Source: CAZOLI01 sp964580675 (GTDB taxonomy: Bacteria > Planctomycetota > MHYJ01 > CAYXQY01). From it: a stretch of DNA of 64,000 nucleotides. Under the pieces are notes generated by a model. That model saw nothing but the letters and a program-made list of their open reading frames with translations. It ran no database searches and was not told where the DNA came from. How positions within the stretch are numbered: position 1 is the first letter of the stretch; each line of letters starts with the position of its first letter. The translations under genes were made by a program, and so were the position numbers. The stretch covers positions 105,661 through 169,660 of the forward strand of contig CAZOLI010000001.1 in assembly GCA_964580675.1 (NCBI GenBank). The letters run 5' to 3'. This document shows positions 7,726-16,730 of the stretch, piece after piece.

Positions 7726-10176
7726 CTATTGCGAGGATTCGTCGCTGGAGCTCTCCTCCTCTTCCTTTGTTCCCGGCGGGGACTGTTCCAGTCTCAAATT
7801 CGCTTTCTCCACGTAGGACGCCACCACATCCTGAATGCCCGAAGATTGTGCAGACCCGAGAAGTTCTTCCCGTTTTGACGAGAGGTATTCATCGAAGTTA
7901 TCCGGATTAGGGGGTAATTTTACAATTACGGTTCCCATCTGAATTTTGTCGTCTTCCGTCACGGAGAACACGTCAAATTGATCGGGGACGTTTGATCCTC
8001 GACGACGACGAAACCGTCTCCTTCCCCCGGATGTTACTTTTCGGCTCAGTCCCTCCAGGACGTTTTCGTCGTCGGGACCGCTTTCGAAATCAAACAATGC
8101 CGTCTGGCCCATCTCCATGTTCTGTTCCTCGACGAATGATTTGAAGGTCTTTTTTGCCGCTTTCCATCTCGCCCGTTTATACACCAGGGAATCTTCCACG
8201 TGGCCATCGGCAAAAACCGCAGGGGGACCGAACTGAGTTCCCCCGTTCGACGCCGCTCCCTTCTCATTTTCGCCTTCGGATGGTGTGCTGTTTTCAGGAA
8301 CCCACGCGGGAACCGGGGGACCGAACAATTCAATCTCCGTCCAGTGTTTGTCCCGCCGACTGCGGTATTTGTCTTTCAGTTCGTCCACTTTTTCGTTCAC
8401 TTTGTTCCGGGCCTGCTGGTTGAGTGAACGCGTCTCGAGGTTTTTTCGAAGTTCCAGTGACCAGACGGGATTGGATTTTTTGAACGATTCCAGCCCCATG
8501 CTGGCGACAGCACCGTTCGAACGGGTTTCGGTTAACGTCCCCGGCCGGACGTGTTCATCCTCCACCCGGAGAACGCGGGGAAACATCACCCCGTTTTCAA
8601 TGTAAAGGGTTTCATTGGCTTCCGGATACGGCCCCGGTTTGCCTCCTTCTTCGGGTGAACGGTCAAACACATACTTCTTAAACGTGTCCCAGTAGGTATC
8701 GATGTCCATCCCCTTTCTGCTGCGGAGCCAGAATTTGAACCCGTCAAGGTCAAGCAGTGGACTTTCCCGGTACCTTAACGGGAATTCCTCGGACCCGTGT
8801 TTTTCGGCGAGGTCCGGAAATTTCACCGGCTCCCCGGCCGTTTCCATGTCGGTTATGGTCGATTCCCGAAACTCCTGAAGGGCAGTGTCGGCCTTTCGAA
8901 TCGCTCGTTTCCGAAGCAATTTCTCTCGAATGGACGCCTTCACATCCTGAAACGGACGATAATTCTCTTCGTTATCCTCCTCGTTATCGTTGGATGACGA
9001 ATTGTCCTTCTGTTTCCGTGATCCGTTTTCAACAGAAAATTCCTCCCGGTTGTCCTCGTAATAGGACCGAAGTTCATCCTCCGTGGGGTCGTCGACGTCG
9101 TCGAGATACGGCTCGTACGGAACAAACAGGTAACCAAACTGTCGCTTCTCCAGTACGTTCCGCATGGATTTGGAGGAATTTGAATTTCGCCGGGAACCCT
9201 CCGTCCCCGTGATGTCCTGACGGAACGAGGAAAACTGACTCACCGTCTCCTGGTGGGGATAAAGCGACACAGCCCGGCGGGACAGCCGTCGTTTCCAGCT
9301 GGTCCTGAACGCTCGTTCCAGGGAGGCGGCATCCATTGTGGCGTAAAGCAATTTGCCGTAACCACGCTCGGAGCGATAGTTCTCAACCACATCGGAAAGA
9401 TCCGCTGTCGAGACATTTCCCGCCGCGTGTAAAAATTTCAGAAGGGAGAGAAATTCCCGCATCGTTTTCTCGAACCCATCGACGTTCATACCGGCCCATT
9501 GTTCCACAAGGGTTTTGTATTCAATTGTTTCCCCTCGACGGTTCTGGAGAAGGGGACCGATCAAATCCCCGAGTTCTTTGTTGGTGGTCCGAAACCCCCA
9601 TTCGCGCGCGATGTTTATAAAATAATGAAGACGCCAGAGGGATTCCTTTTGCCAGCGCTGACGAAGAATTTGCTTCCGCTGGCTCTCACCTCCCTGAAGC
9701 AAACTCCGGTCGAGTTCGGGAAGAAGGGAAACCGGATTCCGTGAAGTGAGGGAAGGAGGATTTTCGTAAAGCAAAAACCCCTGGATAAAATCGACGCCAG
9801 CGATGGTCTGGAGCTGTAAGATCTTCTGCAAAAACCGACTTCTCCTCATGGATGTCATGAGAACCCGGCGAACGGCCCCCTCACGTCGGCCGGGAAGCAT
9901 CGCACGCCTCGAAAAAAGAGGGCTTATCTGAAGGTGGTTCAGCAGGAACTGTTCCCACCGACGGCGGAACTGCTGGAATTCACCGGTTTGTACCTGCACT
10001 TCCTTCTTGGTCCCATCCGCCTTCTCGAGGGTATAATGCCCCATCGGCTTCGTTCGGGGACTCTCTCGAGGGGCAAAGACCTGAATGACGACCCCGGTAA
10101 TACCGAACGCAAATGCACAAAGAATGGCCGCCCCGAAGAAGATGTACGTGCGAAACTGGCGGATTAGTTCAAACAT
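7726..10176 (-). CDS. Membrane-anchored SurA/PpiD-like protein
   Basis: Large 816-residue protein with a short cytoplasmic N-terminus, one membrane helix (about residues 11-33) and a long soluble part that should face the periplasm, the topology of PpiD. The first 300 residues are helical and basic, like the SurA N-terminal chaperone fold. A stretch around residues 355-520 (DDPTEDELRSYYEDNREEF, then KASIREKLLRKRAI) resembles the segment before the parvulin domain of PpiD/SurA proteins. I cannot see a clean parvulin active-site signature, so it may be a chaperone without isomerase activity. The C-terminus is Glu/Ser-rich. It lies alone, with long intergenic stretches on both sides. Confidence 0.55.
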   Translation of the reverse strand: MFELIRQFRTYIFFGAAILCAFAFGITGVVIQVFAPRESPRTKPMGHYTLEKADGTKKEVQVQTGEFQQFRRRWEQFLLNHLQISPLFSRRAMLPGRREGAVRRVLMTSMRRSRFLQKILQLQTIAGVDFIQGFLLYENPPSLTSRNPVSLLPELDRSLLQGGESQRKQILRQRWQKESLWRLHYFINIAREWGFRTTNKELGDLIGPLLQNRRGETIEYKTLVEQWAGMNVDGFEKTMREFLSLLKFLHAAGNVSTADLSDVVENYRSERGYGKLLYATMDAASLERAFRTSWKRRLSRRAVSLYPHQETVSQFSSFRQDITGTEGSRRNSNSSKSMRNVLEKRQFGYLFVPYEPYLDDVDDPTEDELRSYYEDNREEFSVENGSRKQKDNSSSNDNEEDNEENYRPFQDVKASIREKLLRKRAIRKADTALQEFRESTITDMETAGEPVKFPDLAEKHGSEEFPLRYRESPLLDLDGFKFWLRSRKGMDIDTYWDTFKKYVFDRSPEEGGKPGPYPEANETLYIENGVMFPRVLRVEDEHVRPGTLTETRSNGAVASMGLESFKKSNPVWSLELRKNLETRSLNQQARNKVNEKVDELKDKYRSRRDKHWTEIELFGPPVPAWVPENSTPSEGENEKGAASNGGTQFGPPAVFADGHVEDSLVYKRARWKAAKKTFKSFVEEQNMEMGQTALFDFESGPDDENVLEGLSRKVTSGGRRRFRRRRGSNVPDQFDVFSVTEDDKIQMGTVIVKLPPNPDNFDEYLSSKREELLGSAQSSGIQDVVASYVEKANLRLEQSPPGTKEEEESSSDESSQ

Positions 10177-10792
10177 GGATCACTTAACGGATGGATGTTC
10201 TGGTAAAAACGCCGAAACCATTATATTACGTTTACAGGAAATGAGGGTGAAGATTCAATGGTCCATGATCAAGTGTGAAAAACAGGACCGGGGAGAACGG
10301 AAAAACCGGAAATCCATCCAATGGTCCATTCTGTTTCACATCACGTACGACCAAAAAACCCCTTCTGTTTGATCATTCACACCTCTGCGAACAAGGGGAA
10401 ACAGGCGTCTGGTTCCGGCACCGATAACGGGCGAATTTGCCTGCTCTTCAACCTGAAACCTGGCATGGGACTTGCACAGGTGAAAAGGTGGTAACAAGTG
10501 GGGAGACACGTTCGTCCCCGGGAGGGGACGGGGTGTCGTGATCGAACAGGGAGGGCCGGTCGATGTACCGCCCGAACAGGGGCTTCCGTTGGCACCGAAT
10601 CTTGCACGATCCGCCAGCGTTGCCATCTGTGTCTGGCAGGAACGGGATCTTTGGAAGATTCACCAGCGCGGCCCGGTCGGGCGGGATCATCGGCCGGTTC
10701 CTGCCTGTTTTTTTAATGGTGATCCATCAAAGCCGTCTTTTCGTGACCGATACCGGCAACAGACGAAACCGTGCGTCCGGTACCCGCTTTCA
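10177..10792. other. 616-base region without an assigned gene; open in several frames
   Basis: This is the longest gap between called genes. It is GC-rich from about 10420 to 10720 and open on both strands. On the minus strand 10448-10690 (80 codons, AGGA eight bases before its ATG) and 10336-10626 (96 codons) overlap in different frames; on the plus strand the frame from about 10373 to 10846 is open except for two TGA codons at 10454 and 10481. None of the translations resembles a family I know. It may be a decayed gene, a structured RNA or a fast-evolving small protein. Confidence 0.3.
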
Positions 10793-12478
10793 TTATTTCG
10801 GCTTCAGCGGTCCACCGCGCTTGTCGGTAATCCAGGATGTGGTTAAGTACGCCGTGTATTTCACGCCCGGAAGCCCGGTCATATCCTGCAGGGCTTCATC
10901 ATAATGAACGGAAACATTCGGCTGCATCTTGGTGATGTCACCGGCGATGGCCGCCCCGTACAATTCACCACCGTCGCTTCCTTTGGGCTTAAATTGTGCC
11001 TCTGCCTTCGGGGCCCACAGCAATCCTTTCATCTCCCACATCGGCTGAGCGTTAAACGTTCCGTCCTTTCCGCCTTTCCGGCCCAGATAGACCTGCATGT
11101 TCTCGGCAGAATCATTTGGATCGTTATTCGTAATGGTTGTTTTGGGCCCCAGATCAATTTCTTCCTCCACGTAGATTTTCACTTTTCCTCCCGAAGTGTC
11201 GGCATCCAGGGTAAAGTCCGATGACGTCGTGAAGCTTTCGTCCACGACAATGGTGGCGGGACCTTTTACTTTTAAGGTATCCCCTCCTCCACCACTTCCT
11301 TTTCCCTTTCCTTTCCCCCCCCCACCGCCACCACCACCCTGGGTGATATTGTCAAAGTGGTACGTACCGGATCCCAGAGTCGTGGTACCGGAAACGGTTA
11401 AATCTCCTGCTGATGGCCCTGCTGACGGAAACTTGGCCTTTTGATACTTCTCCTCCTGGGATAATTTTGTCGTACTGCCGGAGACGTTCCCCTTAATCGT
11501 CTTCGAGTCACCCGGATCCGGTCCGTATTTTGCGTCTCCGTAAATGTCATTATTGGGCTTGACGGTCAGGTTATTATTCGTTCCCAGACCAAAATTTTCC
11601 CCCGCGTGATCCCCCGATTTCTGCGACGAATATGATCCCTTTCGGCTGTCGTAACTATCCATTGGTCCGCCAACTTTACTGGGTTTGACCGTTAGACTCC
11701 CGTCCGAAAACAGGCCGTAATCTACGGACGGAGACGTGGGAGATTTGTCCGTGTGCAGAAAGGCGATTTTTTCAATGGTATAATTCCCGTAAGCCGCCTC
11801 CACCTTCAGCGTGAAAATCCGGTTGCCGTCCTCCGACATCCTCTCAACCTCCGGTCCCTGCTCCTTCGGCTCGTCCACCTGACCATCACCATCATTGTCA
11901 ACACCGTCGATACCGGTGGTCGATGTTTCGTCCACCATCCCATCCTGATCCTCGTCAATTCCCAGGGCCCCTATTTTCGGTGTGGTTGAGGACCATTCCT
12001 GAATCTCCACCCGAAATATTCCTCCTTCGTAGGTCGGACCCGGTTGCGGATCATTCGGATCTTCAAGGGGATTGTCCTCTCCGGGTTCATCGATCAGTGG
12101 ATTACCCGCCGCGTCGGTGTCATCATCATTATTCAAACCATCCTGTTCCGGGTGTCCCAGCATCTCGGGCCCCGTATCGGATGTTATGTGTCCCCTGTTC
12201 GCACTGGTAATCGTTATTGAATTCCCGTGCAACGAACCGGGAGTGGAAAAATTGTCGAGCAAACCATTGTTGAGCTCCGCCATCGCAAGCGAAACGGCGG
12301 AATCGGCCACCTGATCCGCATTTTCCTTCCGGCTGCTGTCGGCCTGTTGCTCCATGTTCCGCCTCGCCCGGTCCAGCACAAACGCCGACATGCCCGCAAT
12401 AACAAACACAATAATGGTAACGGTTATGAGCATGGTGCCTCGCTCGCCACGGGACGCTCCGGAATATGTTTTTCTCAT
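10793..12478 (-). CDS. PilX-like pilus/pseudopilin protein with Ca2+-binding repeats and Gly-rich tract
   Basis: The 561-residue product starts with a short basic leader and a prepilin-like segment, RGERGTMLITVTIIVFVIAG, followed by ARRNMEQQADSSRKENA. This is the PilX/PilX_N arrangement of minor pilins, with one N-terminal helix. Two Asp-rich loops of thrombospondin-type-3 or EF-like form follow (DEDQDGMVDE, then DNDGDGQVDEP), probably binding calcium. A Gly/Lys run lies near residue 390 and a beta-rich C-terminal domain completes the protein. The ATG at 12478 is used; a GTG at 12508 would extend it by ten residues. The promoter candidate lies about 130 bases upstream. It may be a surface adhesin or a minor pilin made for the same machine as PilM-PilN. 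Confidence 0.65.
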   Translation of the reverse strand: MRKTYSGASRGERGTMLITVTIIVFVIAGMSAFVLDRARRNMEQQADSSRKENADQVADSAVSLAMAELNNGLLDNFSTPGSLHGNSITITSANRGHITSDTGPEMLGHPEQDGLNNDDDTDAAGNPLIDEPGEDNPLEDPNDPQPGPTYEGGIFRVEIQEWSSTTPKIGALGIDEDQDGMVDETSTTGIDGVDNDGDGQVDEPKEQGPEVERMSEDGNRIFTLKVEAAYGNYTIEKIAFLHTDKSPTSPSVDYGLFSDGSLTVKPSKVGGPMDSYDSRKGSYSSQKSGDHAGENFGLGTNNNLTVKPNNDIYGDAKYGPDPGDSKTIKGNVSGSTTKLSQEEKYQKAKFPSAGPSAGDLTVSGTTTLGSGTYHFDNITQGGGGGGGGKGKGKGSGGGGDTLKVKGPATIVVDESFTTSSDFTLDADTSGGKVKIYVEEEIDLGPKTTITNNDPNDSAENMQVYLGRKGGKDGTFNAQPMWEMKGLLWAPKAEAQFKPKGSDGGELYGAAIAGDITKMQPNVSVHYDEALQDMTGLPGVKYTAYLTTSWITDKRGGPLKPK

Positions 12479-12610
12479 AAATACTGTTGCCTTTAAATAC
12501 GTGATCACATTATGGCAGGTTCATGCTTTCTTTACTGGTTATTAAACGCAAATTCCGTACCATAGATAAATAATTAACTAAAGTATATAACTAAACAGAT
12601 ATTTATGTAT

Positions 12611-12640
12611 ATATTATAAGAATCACACCGAATTGGCAAC
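12611..12640 (-). promoter_or_regulatory. Candidate sigma70-type promoter of the PilX-like gene
   Basis: On the minus strand TTGCCA (12634-12639) is followed 17 bases later by TAATAT, within an AT-rich run that also reads TATAAT two bases earlier. It lies 130-160 bases before the PilX-like start in the only strongly AT-rich stretch nearby (12540-12630). Pattern match only. Confidence 0.35.
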
Positions 12641-12738
12641 GCTTTTTGTCAGATTGACCGTCGCTAATTGTCATGTTCTGGCACAACCGTTCGGCTCCGA
12701 ACCATCTCCTCCGGTCAACGTTTCGAGAACTGAACCAT

Positions 12739-13809
12739 CTACGAGGTGATGGAGACATCTGCCGAACCTCTGTGCCGGCCATTGTATCCGATTACGAAAA
12801 ACAGGAGAAAAAGAAAGGCGGCCAGCAACACCGGCTCATAAAAGGTAACAAATCGCCAGGCCGCGGTGAGAACCCCGATATGCTCGCCGGTAACCAACCC
12901 CCCAAACATCAGGAGAAACAGGGCCTCGGCTCCCCCCAACCCACCCGGTGTCGGAACCAGCACCGTTCCCCCCATAACAAGAACCTGAAGAAGAAACACA
13001 TAAAAAGGACTCGCTGAAATTCCGAGCCCCTTCAAAAGAACATAGGCCATTCCAAACCAGCACGTCCAGTGTATCAACGCAAGGAGAACGGTAAACGCAA
13101 ATCTGGATTTCCCGTGGCGAATGATCAAACCCAGAGCGGAGCGGATCCGCGAACAGGTATCGAATAATTTGTCGCGCAGTTTTTGGTAGTACGGCAGCCG
13201 GGAAAGGAGCCTGTCCAGCAAGGTTCGAAAATACCAGAGCAACAATCCGACGAAGAAAAGAACCGGAAGGACCAGCAGGTACAGGAAAGAATCACCGGCA
13301 CCTTGAACATGGCTTACCAGTTTGAATAATGGTTCCGGAGGAGCAACAACCACCGCCACCAGAAGCCCGACGATAAACAATACCCCGTCCTCAATGGACC
13401 CGATCAGCGAGAGTGTCACGGCACGGGCCGGCTTTACCCCATTTTTTACGAGCAAACCCACTTTGACCGGGCCGCCCCCAAGCACCGTCGGACTTATGGC
13501 CCGACCGAGGGTTGTTCCCAGGGCAACGCGAAACAACGAACAGACCGAGATGGAACGGTGAAAGAACGATGTCCAGATCTTCATCCGCAGGACATGTGTT
13601 CCCCACGGTACCAGCGCCATCGCCATTGCTCCAAGAAGATACGGGGTTTGTATGGAACCCAATCCTCCGAATGCCACCCGATCCGATAAAAACAGGGTCA
13701 GCCCAACGTTCAATAAAACACCGGCGGGTATCAGAACGAACAGAGCGCGAAACAAATGACGGGACAATGGCCGGTCTCCCCTGTTCATTTTTTCTTCACG
13801 GTTTCGCAT
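12739..13809 (-). CDS. Lysylphosphatidylglycerol synthase TM-region/UPF0104 flippase-like protein
   Basis: Polytopic membrane protein of about 356 residues with seven or more hydrophobic helices. The order and motifs match the LPG synthase TM/AglD/UPF0104 family: GTTLGRAISPTVLGGGPVKV, a conserved Gly-rich loop, and the late LVPTPGGLGGAEALFL motif. Members act as lipid flippases or accompany glycosyltransferases that build lipid-linked sugars. The gene lies just downstream of a GT4 glycosyltransferase on the same strand, which supports a joint role in glycolipid or cell-envelope sugar synthesis. The ATG at 13809 has AGGA six bases upstream; an in-frame ATG at 13881, three bases after the upstream stop, is an alternative that adds 24 residues. 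Confidence 0.8.
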   Translation of the reverse strand: MRNREEKMNRGDRPLSRHLFRALFVLIPAGVLLNVGLTLFLSDRVAFGGLGSIQTPYLLGAMAMALVPWGTHVLRMKIWTSFFHRSISVCSLFRVALGTTLGRAISPTVLGGGPVKVGLLVKNGVKPARAVTLSLIGSIEDGVLFIVGLLVAVVVAPPEPLFKLVSHVQGAGDSFLYLLVLPVLFFVGLLLWYFRTLLDRLLSRLPYYQKLRDKLFDTCSRIRSALGLIIRHGKSRFAFTVLLALIHWTCWFGMAYVLLKGLGISASPFYVFLLQVLVMGGTVLVPTPGGLGGAEALFLLMFGGLVTGEHIGVLTAAWRFVTFYEPVLLAAFLFLLFFVIGYNGRHRGSADVSITS

Positions 13810-13883
13810 ACTTTTTCCTGTTTTTTTACATTCATTACCTTGAGCGACCGCAGCCGGAAATACAGCGGACGGCCCGTCCATCT

Positions 13884-15092
13884 CTACCCGGCCTGACGAT
13901 TCTCCCTGTACCTATTTCCGCATTCATTTAGCCGGTTCCCCTCGCGAAAACACTCGTTTCTGGCCGTCCTGCTGTCCCCGGTGAGCTGTTTGTAATTGGT
14001 CATTAAAAATTGGTGTATCTGATCCCAGGATTGATTTCTCGCAAATTGAAGAGCCTCCTGACTCATTCGTATGCGAAGTGGCCATCTACGGGCGCACATC
14101 TCCACGTGTTTTGTAAAATCTTCGGGATCATCCGGTCGGGTCAGGAAACCGGTTCGGCCGTTCTTTACCAGGTTCACAACCCCCCCGCTGTTCGCCACCA
14201 CGGACGGCAGTCCGGAAGCGGCTGCCTCCAGTACCACGTTTCCGAAGGTTTCGGAGGTGGACGGAAACACGAACACATCAGCCGAAGCATACCAGCGGGA
14301 TAATGCCTTTCCCTGCAGAAACCCGGGGAACGCCGCCTCCGGCAACTTCTTTTCCAGCTTGTCCCGTAATGGACCGTCCCCCACAACGGCAAGACGGTGA
14401 TCCGTGTTGGTCGACTGTAGCCTACGATGCATCTCCACCAACATCTGAAGATTTTTTTCCGGTGCGAGCCGTCCCACGAAAAGAAGAATCGGCTCTTTCT
14501 CGTTCCGCAGACGACGACGCAGAGACCGGGACCGAAACGCTGGCGTAAATCGATCCGTTTCCACCCCTCGCCGCCAGATCCGAAGTCCCTGAAAACCTCT
14601 TTCCTCAAGCAATTGTTTCGTCCGGCGGCAGGGGACCAGAACCGCGTCAAATTTGTTGTAAAAATACCGGAGGTACCGCCACGTGGCCGGTTTCATGAAC
14701 CCGGCCCCATACTGTTTCAGGTACGAAGCAAAATGGGTATGGTATGCCGCAACAGCGGGCAATCCCCTCGTTTTTGCGTATCGGAGACCTCGCCACCCGG
14801 ACGGGGTCGGACTTGAGACGTGGACAAGATCCGGATGAAAACGATCGAGTTCTCTCCGGATGTCCTGAAAAAACGGAAGCGAAAGCCGGTACGACGAATA
14901 TCCCGGTACGGACACGGAACGAATCTGGGTGACCTGGTGTTCCCAGGGAACTGTCTTTCCGGGTTTAAACGGGGAGAACATTCGGAACGATACGTTCTCC
15001 TTTTGATACAGAAAATCTCCGAGATGCCGGTACACGTGCGCAACGCCATCCGTGTTTGGTGGAAGGCTTTCGACAAAATATGCGATGTTCAT
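13884..15092 (-). CDS. GT4-family glycosyltransferase
   Basis: A 402-residue GT-B enzyme that transfers a sugar from a nucleotide donor, probably to a lipid or polysaccharide acceptor at the membrane. The N-terminal acceptor domain begins MNIAYFVESLPPNTDGVAHV. The C-terminal donor domain has FVGRLAPEKNLQMLVE, VVGDGPLRDKLEK and the E-x7-E motif in SETFGNVVLEAAASGLP, all typical of GT4 mannosyl-, glucosyl- or GlcNAc-transferases. Acceptor and sugar cannot be told. The start at 15092 is fixed by a GGAGGT seven bases before the ATG. The flippase-like gene follows closely, suggesting one transcript. Confidence 0.9.
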   Translation of the reverse strand: MNIAYFVESLPPNTDGVAHVYRHLGDFLYQKENVSFRMFSPFKPGKTVPWEHQVTQIRSVSVPGYSSYRLSLPFFQDIRRELDRFHPDLVHVSSPTPSGWRGLRYAKTRGLPAVAAYHTHFASYLKQYGAGFMKPATWRYLRYFYNKFDAVLVPCRRTKQLLEERGFQGLRIWRRGVETDRFTPAFRSRSLRRRLRNEKEPILLFVGRLAPEKNLQMLVEMHRRLQSTNTDHRLAVVGDGPLRDKLEKKLPEAAFPGFLQGKALSRWYASADVFVFPSTSETFGNVVLEAAASGLPSVVANSGGVVNLVKNGRTGFLTRPDDPEDFTKHVEMCARRWPLRIRMSQEALQFARNQSWDQIHQFLMTNYKQLTGDSRTARNECFREGNRLNECGNRYRENRQAG

Positions 15093-15483
15093 TCCTGTTA
15101 CCTCCAATTGGATCTACCCAAAAGAACGTGAAAGCAGGTTCGGATTTTCTTCGCCGCCAAACTCACAACGGATCCTGTTCGGAGTAAACCGCAACCGCTA
15201 TGCCACAGCTCTTTCCTCCGTTTGCATCGATACGAGACCGTCATCGCTTTTACGGCGAACATGCCGGGAAACCCGGCAAAAAGGAGGGAATAAAGGAAGG
15301 ATATAATAGGAAGACAGAACGTCGGCGGAGGCAGAATCCGACCGGCTAATTCCAGCAGACGTCCCTGCGGGAAGACATGGTTTTTTATGCAGCGAATTCT
15401 TTCCTATACGCCCCGTTGTATCCGTTACGGTTTCGCGTTAAAAAACATTCGAAGAGACATTCGGAAAAAAGGAGTGAAATGTG
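15093..15483. other. Divergent intergenic region
   Basis: These 391 bases lie between the minus-strand glycosyltransferase and the plus-strand DNA glycosylase, so they should hold promoters for both. A TATAAT at 15302-15307 could be a -10 element for the plus-strand gene, without a clear -35 box. A short perfect hairpin (GCCGGG AAA CCCGGC, 15263-15277) has no U-tract. No gene is supported here. Confidence 0.35.
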
Positions 15484-15813
15484 ATGAGAATCTGGGATCT
15501 GCCGCCGGACGTATTGTGCCGGGAACACCTTCTGGGCGAACACCGGGAACTGCACGCGATCTGGTCCATTCTCACAGAGGACAAAAGTGGTTATAATCGA
15601 CATCCGGAAGTGTGCCGGTGGCGTGGGAAACGAAACGCTCTGTTTCAGCGCCACGAACAGCAGGTGGAGGAAATGAAAAATCGAGGTTATAATCACAATT
15701 CACCGCTTGATACCGCCAGTGCAACGGGCAAAGAGACCCAGGAAGAGTTCGTGGATTTACCGGAAGAACAGGAATCCATTCTCCGCGAAAAGGACTGTCC
15801 CTGTCTTCTGTAA
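15484..15813 (+). CDS. Pyrimidine dimer DNA glycosylase/endonuclease V-like protein
   Basis: Small basic protein of 109 residues. It opens MRIWDLPPDVLCREHLLGEH and carries HRELHAIWSIL, YNRHPEVCRWRGK and RHEQQVEEM, the arrangement of the T4 DenV-like family that excises UV-induced pyrimidine dimers using an N-terminal amine and a catalytic Glu. The middle motif GYNRHPE is widely kept in short bacterial members. The ATG at 15484 is used; AAGGAG lies nine bases upstream, and a GTG at 15481 directly before it is also possible. It stands alone on the plus strand and would act on nucleoid DNA as a one-gene repair function. The C-terminus ends in CPCLL. Confidence 0.75.
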   Translation: MRIWDLPPDVLCREHLLGEHRELHAIWSILTEDKSGYNRHPEVCRWRGKRNALFQRHEQQVEEMKNRGYNHNSPLDTASATGKETQEEFVDLPEEQESILREKDCPCLL

Positions 15814-16086
15814 CCTCATCCGCCGGAAAACGAGTTCGCCCCCGTGAAACCGTCGTTCGAGAAAACCGAACGTCCGTGAATACGTTATGAACTACCCCTC
15901 TTATAGAGGAACGCAGGACGATGCCCTCCCACCCCACGGGAAGAACACGGTTTTCGTTGCTCCAATCAACGGGAGGTATGCGAACGATCCGACGCCCGAA
16001 AACATAAAATATGCTTACCTCAAAAAAGTTTTGACACCCCAGAGCTATGGGAGAAACACACTCAGCAATGCGTGGAAGAAATGACC

Positions 16087-16506
16087 ATGAACCGCGTGAC
16101 CATTGAACTTCCCGAAACCTTTTCTTTCGAAACCCAACTCCGTCTTCGTGTGGACGATTTAAATTACGGAGGACATCTGGCAAATGAATCTGTACTGATC
16201 CTCGCGCACGAAGCCCGGCTCCGGTTTCTTGAAGAACATGATCTTTCCGAGAGAAACGCGGCCGGGGCATCATTAATCATGGTGGACGCAGCAGTTCAAT
16301 ATGAAACGGAAGGGTACCGGGGGGAAATGATTCAGGTTGCAGTTGAACCGGATGGTTTTTCAAGGGTTGGGTTTGACCTGTATTACCGGATGACAAAAGA
16401 AGACGGAAACCGGCTGGCCTCCGCAAAAACCGGAATGGTCTGTTACAGCTACAAAAACGAGGAGGTTCTGACCATGCCGGATCCGTTACGGGAAAAACTC
16501 TCCTGA
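16087..16506 (+). CDS. Hotdog-fold acyl-CoA thioesterase (4HBT/YbgC-like)
   Basis: The 139-residue length and the sequence RVDDLNYGGHLANESVLILAHEARLRFLEEH match the 4-hydroxybenzoyl-CoA thioesterase-like hotdog fold, with N-Y-G-G-H-L-A-N at the active-site loop in place of the D-x-x-x-H-V-N form common in YbgC. It would hydrolyse acyl-CoA thioesters in the cytoplasm; the substrate is unknown. The ATG at 16087 has GGAAG eight bases upstream; the ATG at 16081 or GTG at 16072 would add a few residues. It has no obvious operon partner. Confidence 0.8.
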   Translation: MNRVTIELPETFSFETQLRLRVDDLNYGGHLANESVLILAHEARLRFLEEHDLSERNAAGASLIMVDAAVQYETEGYRGEMIQVAVEPDGFSRVGFDLYYRMTKEDGNRLASAKTGMVCYSYKNEEVLTMPDPLREKLS

Positions 16507-16730
16507 GAAACGAATTTGTACGGAAATTTTAATTCTTCCGGTCGGACAGTATAATAATTGTTGGAAAAGAATATGGATGCAATTGCTGGATAGCAGATTT
16601 TTCCGCCCCATCGAGGTTGCTCACCGGTGACCTCCCATCCTGGTCATCGAACGCCTGTGGCCCTGTGTCGAGAAGCAGGAACCCGAAAGGGAACCGTTTG
16701 CCTTCAGATCGGGTTTAAGAGGTTGGATCC

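Noticed and set aside
6697..7878. 393-codon plus-strand frame opposite the SH3-domain gene
   Set aside because: It mirrors the SH3 protein and has a low-complexity Leu/Phe translation with no homology seen.
10495..10700. RNase P, tmRNA or group II intron RNA in the GC-rich gap
   Set aside because: Their conserved core sequences and domain V-like hairpin were not found.
15887..16084. 65-codon plus-strand frame before the thioesterase gene
   Set aside because: No ribosome site, no recognised motif, and its end runs into the thioesterase start region.
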